Positions 27,360-34,341 of a stretch of DNA of 64,000 nucleotides are shown here, in pieces. The stretch spans positions 167,292 to 231,291 of the forward strand of contig NZ_CANMPQ010000004.1 of assembly GCF_947499695.1 (NCBI RefSeq), written 5' to 3'. The notes under the pieces were generated by a model. That model was not told the origin of the DNA and made no database searches. It was given only the letters and a program-made list of their open reading frames with translations. The position numbers were made by a program, and so were the translations under genes. Position 1 is the first letter of the stretch. Each line of letters starts with the position of its first letter. Source of the stretch: an uncultured Allomuricauda sp. Its GTDB lineage: Bacteria; Bacteroidota; Bacteroidia; Flavobacteriales; Flavobacteriaceae.

Positions 27360-27423
27360 AAGCTAAAAAAGTCGACATAAAACAAAATATATCGACTCTT
27401 AATAATACCAATTGAAAATAACT

Positions 27424-28182
27424 CTACAAATTCACGACACCACCATCGGCAATAATTTCTTCGCCCAAAATAAAGGTAGAATCCTCTGAAGCTAAGAAAA
27501 CTGCCACCCTACCCATATCAGTAGGCTTACCAATTCTTCCAATTGGAATTAATTCTGTAAACGATTGTTTTGCGTGAACCGAATGTTCTTCGGGAATCCC
27601 AAGGTTTTCAAACAACGGCGTATCAACGGTTCCTGGACTCAGTACATTTACCCTTATTTTTCTATCCAGTAAATCTTTAGAAAATGTACGAGCAAAAGAA
27701 CGAACACCAGCTTTTGCAGCAGAATACACCGTTAATCCGGGCATCCCTTTATGAATGGCAATTGAGGCAACCAATATCACGGAAGCACCATCTTTTAAAT
27801 AGTGAAGCGCTTTTTGCACGGTAAAAAAAACACTTTTTAAGTTTAAATCCATCATTCTATCGTAGTCTAACTCACTAGCTTCTTGAATGGTACTTAACGA
27901 ACCTTCTCCAATTGCCCCACCTGCATTTACTACAAGAACATCTAATTTCCCAAACTTTTCAGCAGTCGTGGTAAAAAGGTTTTCTAACTCTGTGGTATTG
28001 GTAACATCTGCCTTAATTCCAATAAAATCATCACCCAAAATGTCCAGTGCTTTTTCCATTTTGTTAGGATTTCTACCTACAATTACACCTTTCGCACCTT
28101 CATTTTTAAACTCTTGAGCTATACCTAAGCCAATTCCACTATTTCCGCCTGTAATTACCGCTACTTTGTTTTCTAGTCTCAT
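27424..28182 (-). CDS. Short-chain dehydrogenase/reductase
   Basis: 252 residues, a classical SDR. Cofactor motif GGNSGIG (12-18), structural Asn86 in NAG, and the catalytic Ser140, Tyr153 and Lys157 (YSAAK). The basic VGRNPNK after beta-2 suggests NADP(H). Substrate unknown. It is transcribed against the array direction, after the DUF1330-like gene (8-base gap), and this pair is divergent from the HxlR regulator. All three lie in one cassette (27352-29548), an unusual layout because cassettes normally hold one co-directional gene. Confidence 0.9.
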   Translation of the reverse strand: MRLENKVAVITGGNSGIGLGIAQEFKNEGAKGVIVGRNPNKMEKALDILGDDFIGIKADVTNTTELENLFTTTAEKFGKLDVLVVNAGGAIGEGSLSTIQEASELDYDRMMDLNLKSVFFTVQKALHYLKDGASVILVASIAIHKGMPGLTVYSAAKAGVRSFARTFSKDLLDRKIRVNVLSPGTVDTPLFENLGIPEEHSVHAKQSFTELIPIGRIGKPTDMGRVAVFLASEDSTFILGEEIIADGGVVNL

Positions 28183-28190
28183 TTTTTAAG

Positions 28191-28964
28191 TTATTGAATA
28201 TTAATTTTTGTAAATACAGGATCAAACGTATCAATGGCTTTCATAAGAATAGGAACAGCCTTGGTTTTAAAATCCTGATTAGCAAAAAGCTTGTCCTTGT
28301 CTTCAAGACTTCGCCACTCAACAATAAACTGCATTTGCGGACTGAATGTCGCCTGACCTCTACTGTCTTTTAAACTCTCAAATACGATTTTAAACTCTGG
28401 ATAATCACCACCATAACTGCGTTTAATGGGTTCTGCAATTTGATTGTATTCCTGCAAAATTTCCCCGCCATCTTTTACAAGATTTGCTGTTCCAATCTCA
28501 TAAATCTTATCCGATTTAAACTCAATAGGTGAATCTTGGCTCACATTAAACCAACCAAATTGCATTTCATCTTGAATCGCAGCATCTCTAAGATGTGTGA
28601 TTTTTTGGTAGTCTTTATCTGCCAAAAGATTTAAACGAGATTGTGGACTATCCCATTCAAAAATGGCCACCGTATTTACCTGAAATTTTTCGCTTTCCGA
28701 TTTTACAACCAAGAATGAAACGAATGGTTTCCCACCATATTTTGCAGCAATTGGAATTACTTTTTGAATGTATTCACCCAATATTTCAGCTTTTTCTGGG
28801 TTTACTGTGGCGTAAGCAAATTCATAAACCTTGTTACTCTTAAAAGTAACTTTTGTCGATTTGTTAATGTGCATACAAGTTTTCGCACAATCTTTTTTTT
28901 GTGCGTATAGACCTGCTGATAATAGTACTGAAAACAGTACTACATTGATTTTTTTAAAATTCAT
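28191..28964 (-). CDS. Secreted two-domain DUF1330-like protein
   Basis: 257 residues with a signal peptide (cut after about LYAQ, residue 21). Two copies of a ferredoxin-like alpha/beta domain follow, at about 44-140 and 147-250, each opening with YEFAYATVNPEK or YEIGTANLVKDG, with KYGGKPFVSF or SYGGDYPEFK in the middle and a final AIFEWDS or FIVEWRS. This is the DUF1330/dimeric alpha-beta barrel plan fused in tandem. Function unknown. It is the promoter-proximal gene of the unit controlled, by inference, by the HxlR protein. Confidence 0.72.
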   Translation of the reverse strand: MNFKKINVVLFSVLLSAGLYAQKKDCAKTCMHINKSTKVTFKSNKVYEFAYATVNPEKAEILGEYIQKVIPIAAKYGGKPFVSFLVVKSESEKFQVNTVAIFEWDSPQSRLNLLADKDYQKITHLRDAAIQDEMQFGWFNVSQDSPIEFKSDKIYEIGTANLVKDGGEILQEYNQIAEPIKRSYGGDYPEFKIVFESLKDSRGQATFSPQMQFIVEWRSLEDKDKLFANQDFKTKAVPILMKAIDTFDPVFTKINIQ

Positions 28965-28990
28965 TTTTACGGTTTTTAATATTAATACCG

Positions 28991-28998
28991 CAAACTTA
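28991..28998 (-). promoter_or_regulatory. -7 element of the DUF1330-SDR unit
   Basis: Minus-strand TAAGTTTG is an exact TAnnTTTG match, 27 bases upstream of the start at 28964. The inverted repeat at 29010-29034 covers the expected -33 position. Confidence 0.6.
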
Positions 28999-29009
28999 TT
29001 TACTATGTT

Positions 29010-29034
29010 TGTACCATACCATTTTTACGGTACA
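29010..29034. promoter_or_regulatory. Inverted-repeat operator candidate for the HxlR regulator
   Basis: TGTACC (29010-29015) and GGTACA (29029-29034) form an inverted repeat in the divergent gap. GTAC-containing half-sites are usual for HxlR-family proteins. It overlaps the -33 region of the leftward promoter, a position that fits repression. Confidence 0.5.
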
Positions 29035-29053
29035 TACAATTTAGTGCGTAGTT

Positions 29054-29416
29054 ATGAGGAAAGAGAACTCTACCAATGCAGAAAATCAGAAAATCCTAGA
29101 AATGTCTTGTGGACTTACCTATGCTGTTGAGTTGTTAAACGGTAGATGGAAAGTAAACGTCATTTGGAATCTTTCCAAAGGCATTAATCGATATGGACAA
29201 ATCAAACGAAATATCCCAGGGATTTCAGAAAAAATGCTAACCCAACGTTTAAAAGATTTGGAAAAAGAGAGTTTGATTATTAGAGAAGACTTTAAAACCG
29301 TTCCACCTCGTGTAGAATATCATTTAACAGAAGCAGGAAAAGAATTGGTTCCTGTATTAAAAAAACTGTGCAATTGGGGAACTAAAGTAAGAAAGGAAAC
29401 TAGTGTATTATTCTAA
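29054..29416 (+). CDS. HxlR-family transcriptional regulator
   Basis: 120 residues, a winged helix-turn-helix: MSCGLTYAVELLNGRWKVNVIWNL at about 17-40, then RYGQIKRNIPGISEKMLTQRLKDLE (recognition helix) and a wing with PPRVEYHLTEAGKEL. HxlR proteins often have a redox-sensing Cys near the N-terminus; Cys19 in MSCG fits. It is divergent from the DUF1330-SDR pair and probably controls it in response to electrophiles or oxidants. It ends four bases before attC-like site 3. Confidence 0.92.
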   Translation: MRKENSTNAENQKILEMSCGLTYAVELLNGRWKVNVIWNLSKGINRYGQIKRNIPGISEKMLTQRLKDLEKESLIIREDFKTVPPRVEYHLTEAGKELVPVLKKLCNWGTKVRKETSVLF

Positions 29417-29420
29417 GCCA

Positions 29421-29557
29421 GCAGAGAACAATGTGTATAAGTAATAGCGGTTTAAGTGATAAAATCAAAGTGTAAACACAAAACAAAGGTCAGTGCAAAA
29501 CCGAAAGGTTTGTGAGTAGAAATCCACTACTACTCATACACTAGACCGTTAGGTGTT
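29421..29557 (+). repeat. attC-like site 3
   Basis: R' GCAGAGAAC (29421-29429) is the exact reverse complement of its cassette start GTTCTCTGC (27351-27359), 2.1 kb upstream. R'' is GTTAGGTGTT (29548-29557). Inner arms GTGTATAAGTAATAGCGG and GTGTATGAGTAGTAGTGG (reverse-complemented) pair. Confidence 0.9.
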
Positions 29558-29570
29558 ATTTAATCTAAGT

Positions 29571-30053
29571 ATGAAACAAACATATATATCAATTTTAAGC
29601 GCTGTTTTGTTATTAGGTTGTTTTTCTGGACACAAACCTGTAGACAAGTTCACTTATAATTTTCAGTACTATGATATGGAAAATGACGAAGTACAGAACA
29701 AAGGACAAGTGGATTTAAAAAAAATAACTGAAGAATTCAACAACTTTCCATGGGAGGAACAAACGGCAAAGTTTAACAACCCTGAATCAAAATCTAATCC
29801 AACAATAGGCATTAAAGACCATATGAATGACCACGATCTTGGAATTATGACATATCCTGGAGATGATGGTCCCGTATTTGTTATTTATCATTCTTATTTA
29901 GTAGATGGGGAATGGGAAGAGAGTTTCCGCGAAGGATACAGCAGAAATTCAATTGAAAAAGGCCTTGAACTATTTTTCAATCGAAATCATCGAGAACTAC
30001 CAAAGTTTCTTGAAAAGAATTCAACAAAGGAATTTGGAATCCCTATATTTTAA
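29571..30053 (+). CDS. Cassette lipoprotein, 160 aa
   Basis: A lipoprotein with signal MKQTYISILSAVLLLGC (lipobox LLGC). The mature part has alternating polar stretches with WEEQTAKFNNPESKSNPTIG and an ending rich in aromatic and acidic residues (GEWEESFREGYSR). No family recognised. The frame could begin at a GTG at 29553, but that codon overlaps the attC boundary, and the ATG at 29571 gives a proper signal peptide. It is the only gene of its cassette (29549-30189), with 5 bases between its stop and site 4. Confidence 0.65.
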   Translation: MKQTYISILSAVLLLGCFSGHKPVDKFTYNFQYYDMENDEVQNKGQVDLKKITEEFNNFPWEEQTAKFNNPESKSNPTIGIKDHMNDHDLGIMTYPGDDGPVFVIYHSYLVDGEWEESFREGYSRNSIEKGLELFFNRNHRELPKFLEKNSTKEFGIPIF

Positions 30054-30058
30054 AAAAC

Positions 30059-30197
30059 AACACCTAACATTGTGTATAGCTCATTGCGGTCGGAATTTCC
30101 ATATGTAAATTCCAGCCTGATTCGCTAACTTAGGGCTACGGCGGAAAAGTCCGTTGGACATTTTCCGCAACGAAGCCATACACGAACCGTTGTGTTT
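30059..30197 (+). repeat. attC-like site 4
   Basis: R' AACACCTAAC (30059-30068) is the exact reverse complement of GTTAGGTGTT (29548-29557), 10 of 10. R'' is GTTGTGTTT (30189-30197). Inner arms GTGTATAGCTCATTGCGG and GTGTATGGCTTCGTTGCGG (reverse-complemented) pair. Confidence 0.9.
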
Positions 30198-30250
30198 AAT
30201 TATAGTAAACTCCAAACTAACTAGAAAATAACGGGAATGAAGACTAAAAT

Positions 30251-31510
30251 ATGTCAGACATAGAGAAACCTTACAATGTAGCCTATCTCAATTTTAGTAT
30301 AATTGACGAACTTGACTATGTAATTGGCGGGTATGGGAAACCCAAGCAGGAATTTATTTTCTCATTAAATAGTTTTATAGAAAGTTACGTACTAAATGAA
30401 ACCTTTCATTTTTCTGTACTCGAATGGTATCATTTTACAAATACAAATAAAAATACTTTCAAAAATGGCAGACCTATTTATAACATACTGTTTAACAAAG
30501 GAGATAAAATAATCTTTAGAGACTGGTTAGGTCCGTTTTATGGTAAGTGTGTTTTTTGTGAACCATTTATCGAAGGAAAAGATGAGAGTCAATTCCATAT
30601 AGATAATTTCCAGAAAAACTCATCAGAAGAAATTAAATCAAAATATTTCAAACCCATAATCTTTTTGGAACCAGACGAAAAGTTTCCCTATCTCTGGAGA
30701 AATTTCGGATTTAATATTTTACCTAAAGAACCAAATTACTTAATAATAGCTATAGGTAGGTCTCAAAAAGAAATGCTACAGGGACTTTACAATGAAAATT
30801 CAGATATAAATTGTCATTCTTGTATGCCCTATAGCGGAATGAAGGCTCAAAAAGAAGTCAATACTTCACTATTGCCTTCAAATCAATCTTACAAAATCTT
30901 ATCTGAATTTCACAATCAAAAAATTGAAACCCTAACTAAATATACTGGCTATAAAAAAACACCTATACCTCCTTTAGTTTCCATAGTCCTATCCCAATGT
31001 AATGAACTGTCTGATATACCTGTAAAATTAAGGCAATTAAGAGAAGACTTTACAGACTTAAGAAATTCGTTTAGCGAACTTGAAAAAAGGATTGACGAAG
31101 CTGATAATATCAAAAGTCAAATCGAGGCTATTGATGAAATAAGGGATTTTTGGAATTCGTTTTCAAAAAAATATAATAAGAAAAGTTCCAGGATTCTACA
31201 TCACTTTTGGGATATAAAGAAAGCTTCAGGGGTAGATGGCGCATTAGAAAAAGTCGTGGATAATCAAGATGCGGCTGAGGACTTTCTATCAAACCTTAAT
31301 TATGTTAGTCTAGCAGGAAAACTAACAAGTAAAGCCTACTCTTTTTTTAAAGATAAAAAATCATTAAATCGATTTCAAGGAATAATTGATTTGTGGGACT
31401 TATCTCAAAATACGCCAGCGTTAAAACAGCAAGCAAAGGATTACGAGCGATTGTTTAAGGTTAAAATTGACCTTAAAGTACTACAGCAACTTTATCTTAA
31501 CACAGTCTAA
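30251..31510 (+). CDS. Cassette orphan protein with two CxxC pairs and a coiled coil
   Basis: 419 residues, soluble, not recognised. Two CxxC pairs (Cys100/Cys103 in GKCVFC; Cys188/Cys191 in NCHSC) could form one zinc-ribbon-like site. A heptad-rich coiled coil spans about 258-300 (LRQLREDFTDLRNSF, then LEKRIDEADNIKSQIEAI), and the C-terminal ~100 residues are helical. It is alone in its cassette (30190-31721), the largest single-gene cassette here; an earlier in-frame start is not needed. A defence or DNA/protein-binding role is imaginable but nothing in the sequence proves it. Confidence 0.65.
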   Translation: MSDIEKPYNVAYLNFSIIDELDYVIGGYGKPKQEFIFSLNSFIESYVLNETFHFSVLEWYHFTNTNKNTFKNGRPIYNILFNKGDKIIFRDWLGPFYGKCVFCEPFIEGKDESQFHIDNFQKNSSEEIKSKYFKPIIFLEPDEKFPYLWRNFGFNILPKEPNYLIIAIGRSQKEMLQGLYNENSDINCHSCMPYSGMKAQKEVNTSLLPSNQSYKILSEFHNQKIETLTKYTGYKKTPIPPLVSIVLSQCNELSDIPVKLRQLREDFTDLRNSFSELEKRIDEADNIKSQIEAIDEIRDFWNSFSKKYNKKSSRILHHFWDIKKASGVDGALEKVVDNQDAAEDFLSNLNYVSLAGKLTSKAYSFFKDKKSLNRFQGIIDLWDLSQNTPALKQQAKDYERLFKVKIDLKVLQQLYLNTV

Positions 31511-31530
31511 TTTTTAATCAAAAAATAACT

Positions 31531-31729
31531 AAACACAACAAAACCTATAAACAATACGGGTTTCGGGCTTTACCGAAAGGTTTGCGTATTTTTAGGAAGT
31601 TGCGAAATCTTTGGGATTTCGCTTTAGTCGAGAAAAAAATAAAACAAAACCAAAAGATTTCGCTACGTGCATGGCGGAAAGCAAACGCTAGTTTGCTCCC
31701 GTACTGTTCATAGCTAAACCGTTGGCTGT
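31531..31729 (+). repeat. attC-like site 5 (long)
   Basis: R' AAACACAAC (31531-31539) is the exact reverse complement of GTTGTGTTT (30189-30197). R'' is GTTGGCTGT (31721-31729). Inner arms CCTATAAACAATACGGG and GCTATGAACAGTACGGG (reverse-complemented) pair; the loop is extended to about 199 bases. Confidence 0.88.
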
Positions 31730-31732
31730 AAT

Positions 31733-32266
31733 ATGAAAAAAATCGCGATTGTAATATTAATATTGAGTTTCAACTTTAGTTTTGGACAAGTTGAAATTCC
31801 TTTTTTTGAACAAATCGCATTCGATTTTTACAAGGACAGTTTATTGACAAAGTTCCCTGTTGAAAAACGAATAAAAATTCCAAAATACACGACTGACTTT
31901 CACTTCTCTTCTTATAAATTTCAAGTTAACCAATGTCTGACTGGAGAATTATTGACAGAGGGAAAGGAATTGAAAATTTTCGAAATTTATGCTCTTGAAC
32001 AAATGGATTTTGATTCCCCAACTCACGTGATGAATTATAACAACTTGGATAAAAAACAGTTTCGTATTAAAAAATCTATAAGTAGTAGTGGTATGAATTT
32101 AAGAATTTCCCAACCATATCATAAAAAAGATGATATTGAAAATTTTTATGTAATTGTATCGGAAAACTATAAAAGAAAAAGCACCACTTATTACCTATTA
32201 ATTGACCAAGATGGAAATGTAAATAATTGGTGCAGGAAAGAATCAGAATTGATAATAATATATTAG
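31733..32266 (+). CDS. Cassette secreted protein, 177 aa
   Basis: A signal peptide (MKKIAIVILILSFNFSFGQ) and a mature beta-rich domain with many aromatic residues (TDFHFSSYKFQVNQC, KKSISSSGMNLRISQPYH) ending WCRKESELIIIY. No family recognised. The ATG is only 11 bases inside the cassette boundary (31721/31722), so the cassette leaves essentially no leader, and expression must come from upstream or from within the attC. It is the only gene of the cassette 31722-32411. Confidence 0.65.
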   Translation: MKKIAIVILILSFNFSFGQVEIPFFEQIAFDFYKDSLLTKFPVEKRIKIPKYTTDFHFSSYKFQVNQCLTGELLTEGKELKIFEIYALEQMDFDSPTHVMNYNNLDKKQFRIKKSISSSGMNLRISQPYHKKDDIENFYVIVSENYKRKSTTYYLLIDQDGNVNNWCRKESELIIIY

Positions 32267-32282
32267 CGGATAAAAAAATACT

Positions 32283-32419
32283 ACAGCCAACAATGTATAA
32301 CCGCAATTACGGCGGATTCGACTACGTCCGAATCCACTCGGAATTGCTAACGTCCGTGCTTAACCGAAAATTTACGCATATTAACCCGTAACTGACGGTT
32401 ATACGAGGCCGTTAGGCAC
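32283..32419 (+). repeat. attC-like site 6
   Basis: R' ACAGCCAAC (32283-32291) is the exact reverse complement of GTTGGCTGT (31721-31729). R'' is GTTAGGCAC (32411-32419). Its interior is almost identical to site 1, including the central hairpin GGATTCGACTACGTCCGAATCC. Confidence 0.9.
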
Positions 32420-32434
32420 AATTAGAAGCGAACA

Positions 32435-32935
32435 TTGATAACAACAAGTCACAAATCGAAACCAATTAACGGATTGACTCACTCAATCGGAGCTAAACAA
32501 ACCTCGGAATCGTTGAACGGAATCGGAATTTATAATGACTTGTCTATCTCGTTTGACAAAGAAAAAGGACATCGGATGGGAATATTTGTTCCAGGTTGGA
32601 ATGGACGAAGTATGAAAGGAGAATCAAGAGACCTTTTAGGATTTTGGAGAGTGATTTCTGGAACATATTCAAAACCATTAGAAAAATGGACTGTGAATTT
32701 AAAAGCAGTGGAAATTAAAGACAATAAACAGATAAAGAAATTTCTAATCGAAATCGGATTACCACTCTTGCGAAATTGGTTCGAATCTGAAAAACCAGAG
32801 ACTTGGTATAATGGACATCGGAATTTCCTAATTGGACTGAATGAAAATCTGACTGAATATTGCACTTGGGAAACCCAAAATGACCGAACAATAAAAAAGA
32901 AAATTGAAAAAATAACTGTGCCTAACAATGTATAA
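32435..32935 (+). CDS. Cassette orphan protein, 166 aa
   Basis: A soluble basic protein starting, most likely, at a TTG (32435), 23 bases after the cassette boundary; the next in-frame ATG would remove about 47 residues. It carries conserved-looking WNGRSMKGESRD and ETWYNGHRNFLIG segments and a Trp-rich middle (FWRVISGTYSKPLEKWTV). No family recognised and no signal peptide. Its last codons run into attC-like site 7: R' begins at 32918, inside the coding sequence, so the C-terminus VPNNV is encoded by attC. Confidence 0.55.
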   Translation: MITTSHKSKPINGLTHSIGAKQTSESLNGIGIYNDLSISFDKEKGHRMGIFVPGWNGRSMKGESRDLLGFWRVISGTYSKPLEKWTVNLKAVEIKDNKQIKKFLIEIGLPLLRNWFESEKPETWYNGHRNFLIGLNENLTEYCTWETQNDRTIKKKIEKITVPNNV

Positions 32936-33052
32936 CCGCAATAACGAGGGGTTCGACTACGTCCTAATCCACTCGGAATTGCTAAAGCCTGTGCTAAACC
33001 GAAAATTAAGGCATATTAACCCGTAACTGATGGATATACAAGACTGTTAGCC
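32918..33052 (+). repeat. attC-like site 7
   Basis: R' GTGCCTAAC (32918-32926) is the exact reverse complement of GTTAGGCAC (32411-32419). R'' is GTTAGCC (33046-33052). Interior closely related to sites 1 and 6. The R' arm overlaps the last 18 bases of the preceding gene. Confidence 0.9.
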
Positions 33053-33090
33053 ATTATATAGAAAAACAATACTAATCAAAAACAAAAAAT

Positions 33091-34029
33091 ATGAAAACAG
33101 TAGGAATTATTGGTGGTTCAGGCTTCATTGGAAGTCATACTACAAAGAGATTTTTGGAGGAAGGATTTAAGGTCAAAGTATCCGCTACCGACATTTCTAA
33201 AACAGAAAAATACAGCCATTTAAAAGAACTACAGAATTCAGAAAACCTAGAGGTTCTTCCTCTAAAAGTTGAAAACAAGAATCAACTTGAAGAATTTATT
33301 CAAAATTGTGATATAGTTGTTCACGGCGGAACACCTTTTCAGTTGGACGTACAAGACCCTAAAACAGAATTATTTGACCCAACAATTAAAGGAACGGAAA
33401 ACTTCCTTGAAGTAATTAACATAACACCAGGAATTGAAAAGGTAGTTTTTATTGCCTCTGTGGCATCTTATAACACGAATTTCCCATTGCTTCCTGAAGG
33501 AAAGGATACTAACGATACCATTGATGAAAATGATAAACCATTTATGAGCGAAGAAAGTCATCCTTATGCACAGGCAAAATTTATTGCCAATCAAACGGTA
33601 GAGAAATTTATAAAAGAGCATCCGAATACTGATTTTGAAATAACAAGTGTATCACCTGTTGCCGTAATGGGAAAATCTCTATCGCAGAGAGAAGATTCTA
33701 CTTCTTCTGGCTTACAATTCCTATTTAAAAACAAAATAGCACCGAATCCATTTGTGCAAATGCTATTTGATACTGATACAGAATTCGCAATAGTTGATGT
33801 AAAAGATGTTGCGGACGGAATTTATTATTCAAGTACAAAAAAGGGTTTACACGGAAAAAACTATTTATTGAGTAGTGAAAGCTGGAAAGTTTCGGATATT
33901 ACCAAAATGCTGAATGGCGAAAAGCCTAAAGGAAACGCCAAAACTATTTACAAAAACGAAAAGGCAAAAAAAGAATTGGGAATCGACTTTAATCCCGCAG
34001 AAATTCCATTAAAAGAATTCGGAAATTAA
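33091..34029 (+). CDS. NAD(P)-dependent epimerase/dehydratase family protein
   Basis: 312 residues, an extended SDR. Cofactor motif GGSGFIG (8-14), a catalytic Tyr159 and Lys163 in YAQAK, and Ser123/Ser126 in IASVAS. The overall pattern resembles dihydroflavonol-4-reductase/aldehyde-reductase-like proteins (HGGTPFQLDVQDP, then GTENFLEVI). The substrate is unknown. It is the only gene of cassette 33047-34094 and has a regular flavobacterial leader of 44 bases after the boundary, rich in A. It ends 11 bases before site 8. Confidence 0.88.
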   Translation: MKTVGIIGGSGFIGSHTTKRFLEEGFKVKVSATDISKTEKYSHLKELQNSENLEVLPLKVENKNQLEEFIQNCDIVVHGGTPFQLDVQDPKTELFDPTIKGTENFLEVINITPGIEKVVFIASVASYNTNFPLLPEGKDTNDTIDENDKPFMSEESHPYAQAKFIANQTVEKFIKEHPNTDFEITSVSPVAVMGKSLSQREDSTSSGLQFLFKNKIAPNPFVQMLFDTDTEFAIVDVKDVADGIYYSSTKKGLHGKNYLLSSESWKVSDITKMLNGEKPKGNAKTIYKNEKAKKELGIDFNPAEIPLKEFGN

Positions 34030-34040
34030 TAAAAAACAAA

Positions 34041-34100
34041 GGCTAACAATGGTTATAAGTAATTGCATATACGCAACTACTCATAGCCGAGAAGTTGACA
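34041..34100 (+). repeat. attC-like site 8 (short, 60 bases)
   Basis: R' GGCTAAC (34041-34047) is the reverse complement of its cassette start GTTAGCC (33046-33052). Arms GGTTATAAGTAATTGC and GGCTATGAGTAGTTGC (reverse-complemented) pair closely around a very short loop. R'' GTTGACA (34094-34100) departs from GTTRRRY. A second match to the right-arm motif (TCATAGTTCTAAAT, 34145-34158) follows. Confidence 0.75.
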
Positions 34101-34341
34101 AAGCTTCACAACTGGGTTACAAATACTTTTTTGGTTCTCCGACTCATAGTTCTAAATAGTGAAATATTACAATACCCTGAATATAAGATTCATGATAAAG
34201 TGGCATTGAAAGTATTTTCCAATTAAGTAGTTGAGTGCGATAATGGGAAACAATTACCCAATTCCCTGTGTCATTAGAAATTAATATGGGCGAAAGCATA
34301 TGAATTACTATCTTCCATAAATTATTAAAAATCGACTGATC
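34101..34341 (+). other. Noncoding stretch between site 8 and the amidohydrolase gene
   Basis: AT-rich, no convincing gene. It contains a right-arm-like TCATAGTTCTAAAT (34145-34158) that may be a decayed attC remnant, and otherwise I see nothing. Confidence 0.4.

Noticed and set aside
34145..34158. Second right-arm-like motif TCATAGTTCTAAAT as a tenth attC
   Set aside because: Without a matching left arm and with a weak R'', it was only mentioned as a possible remnant.
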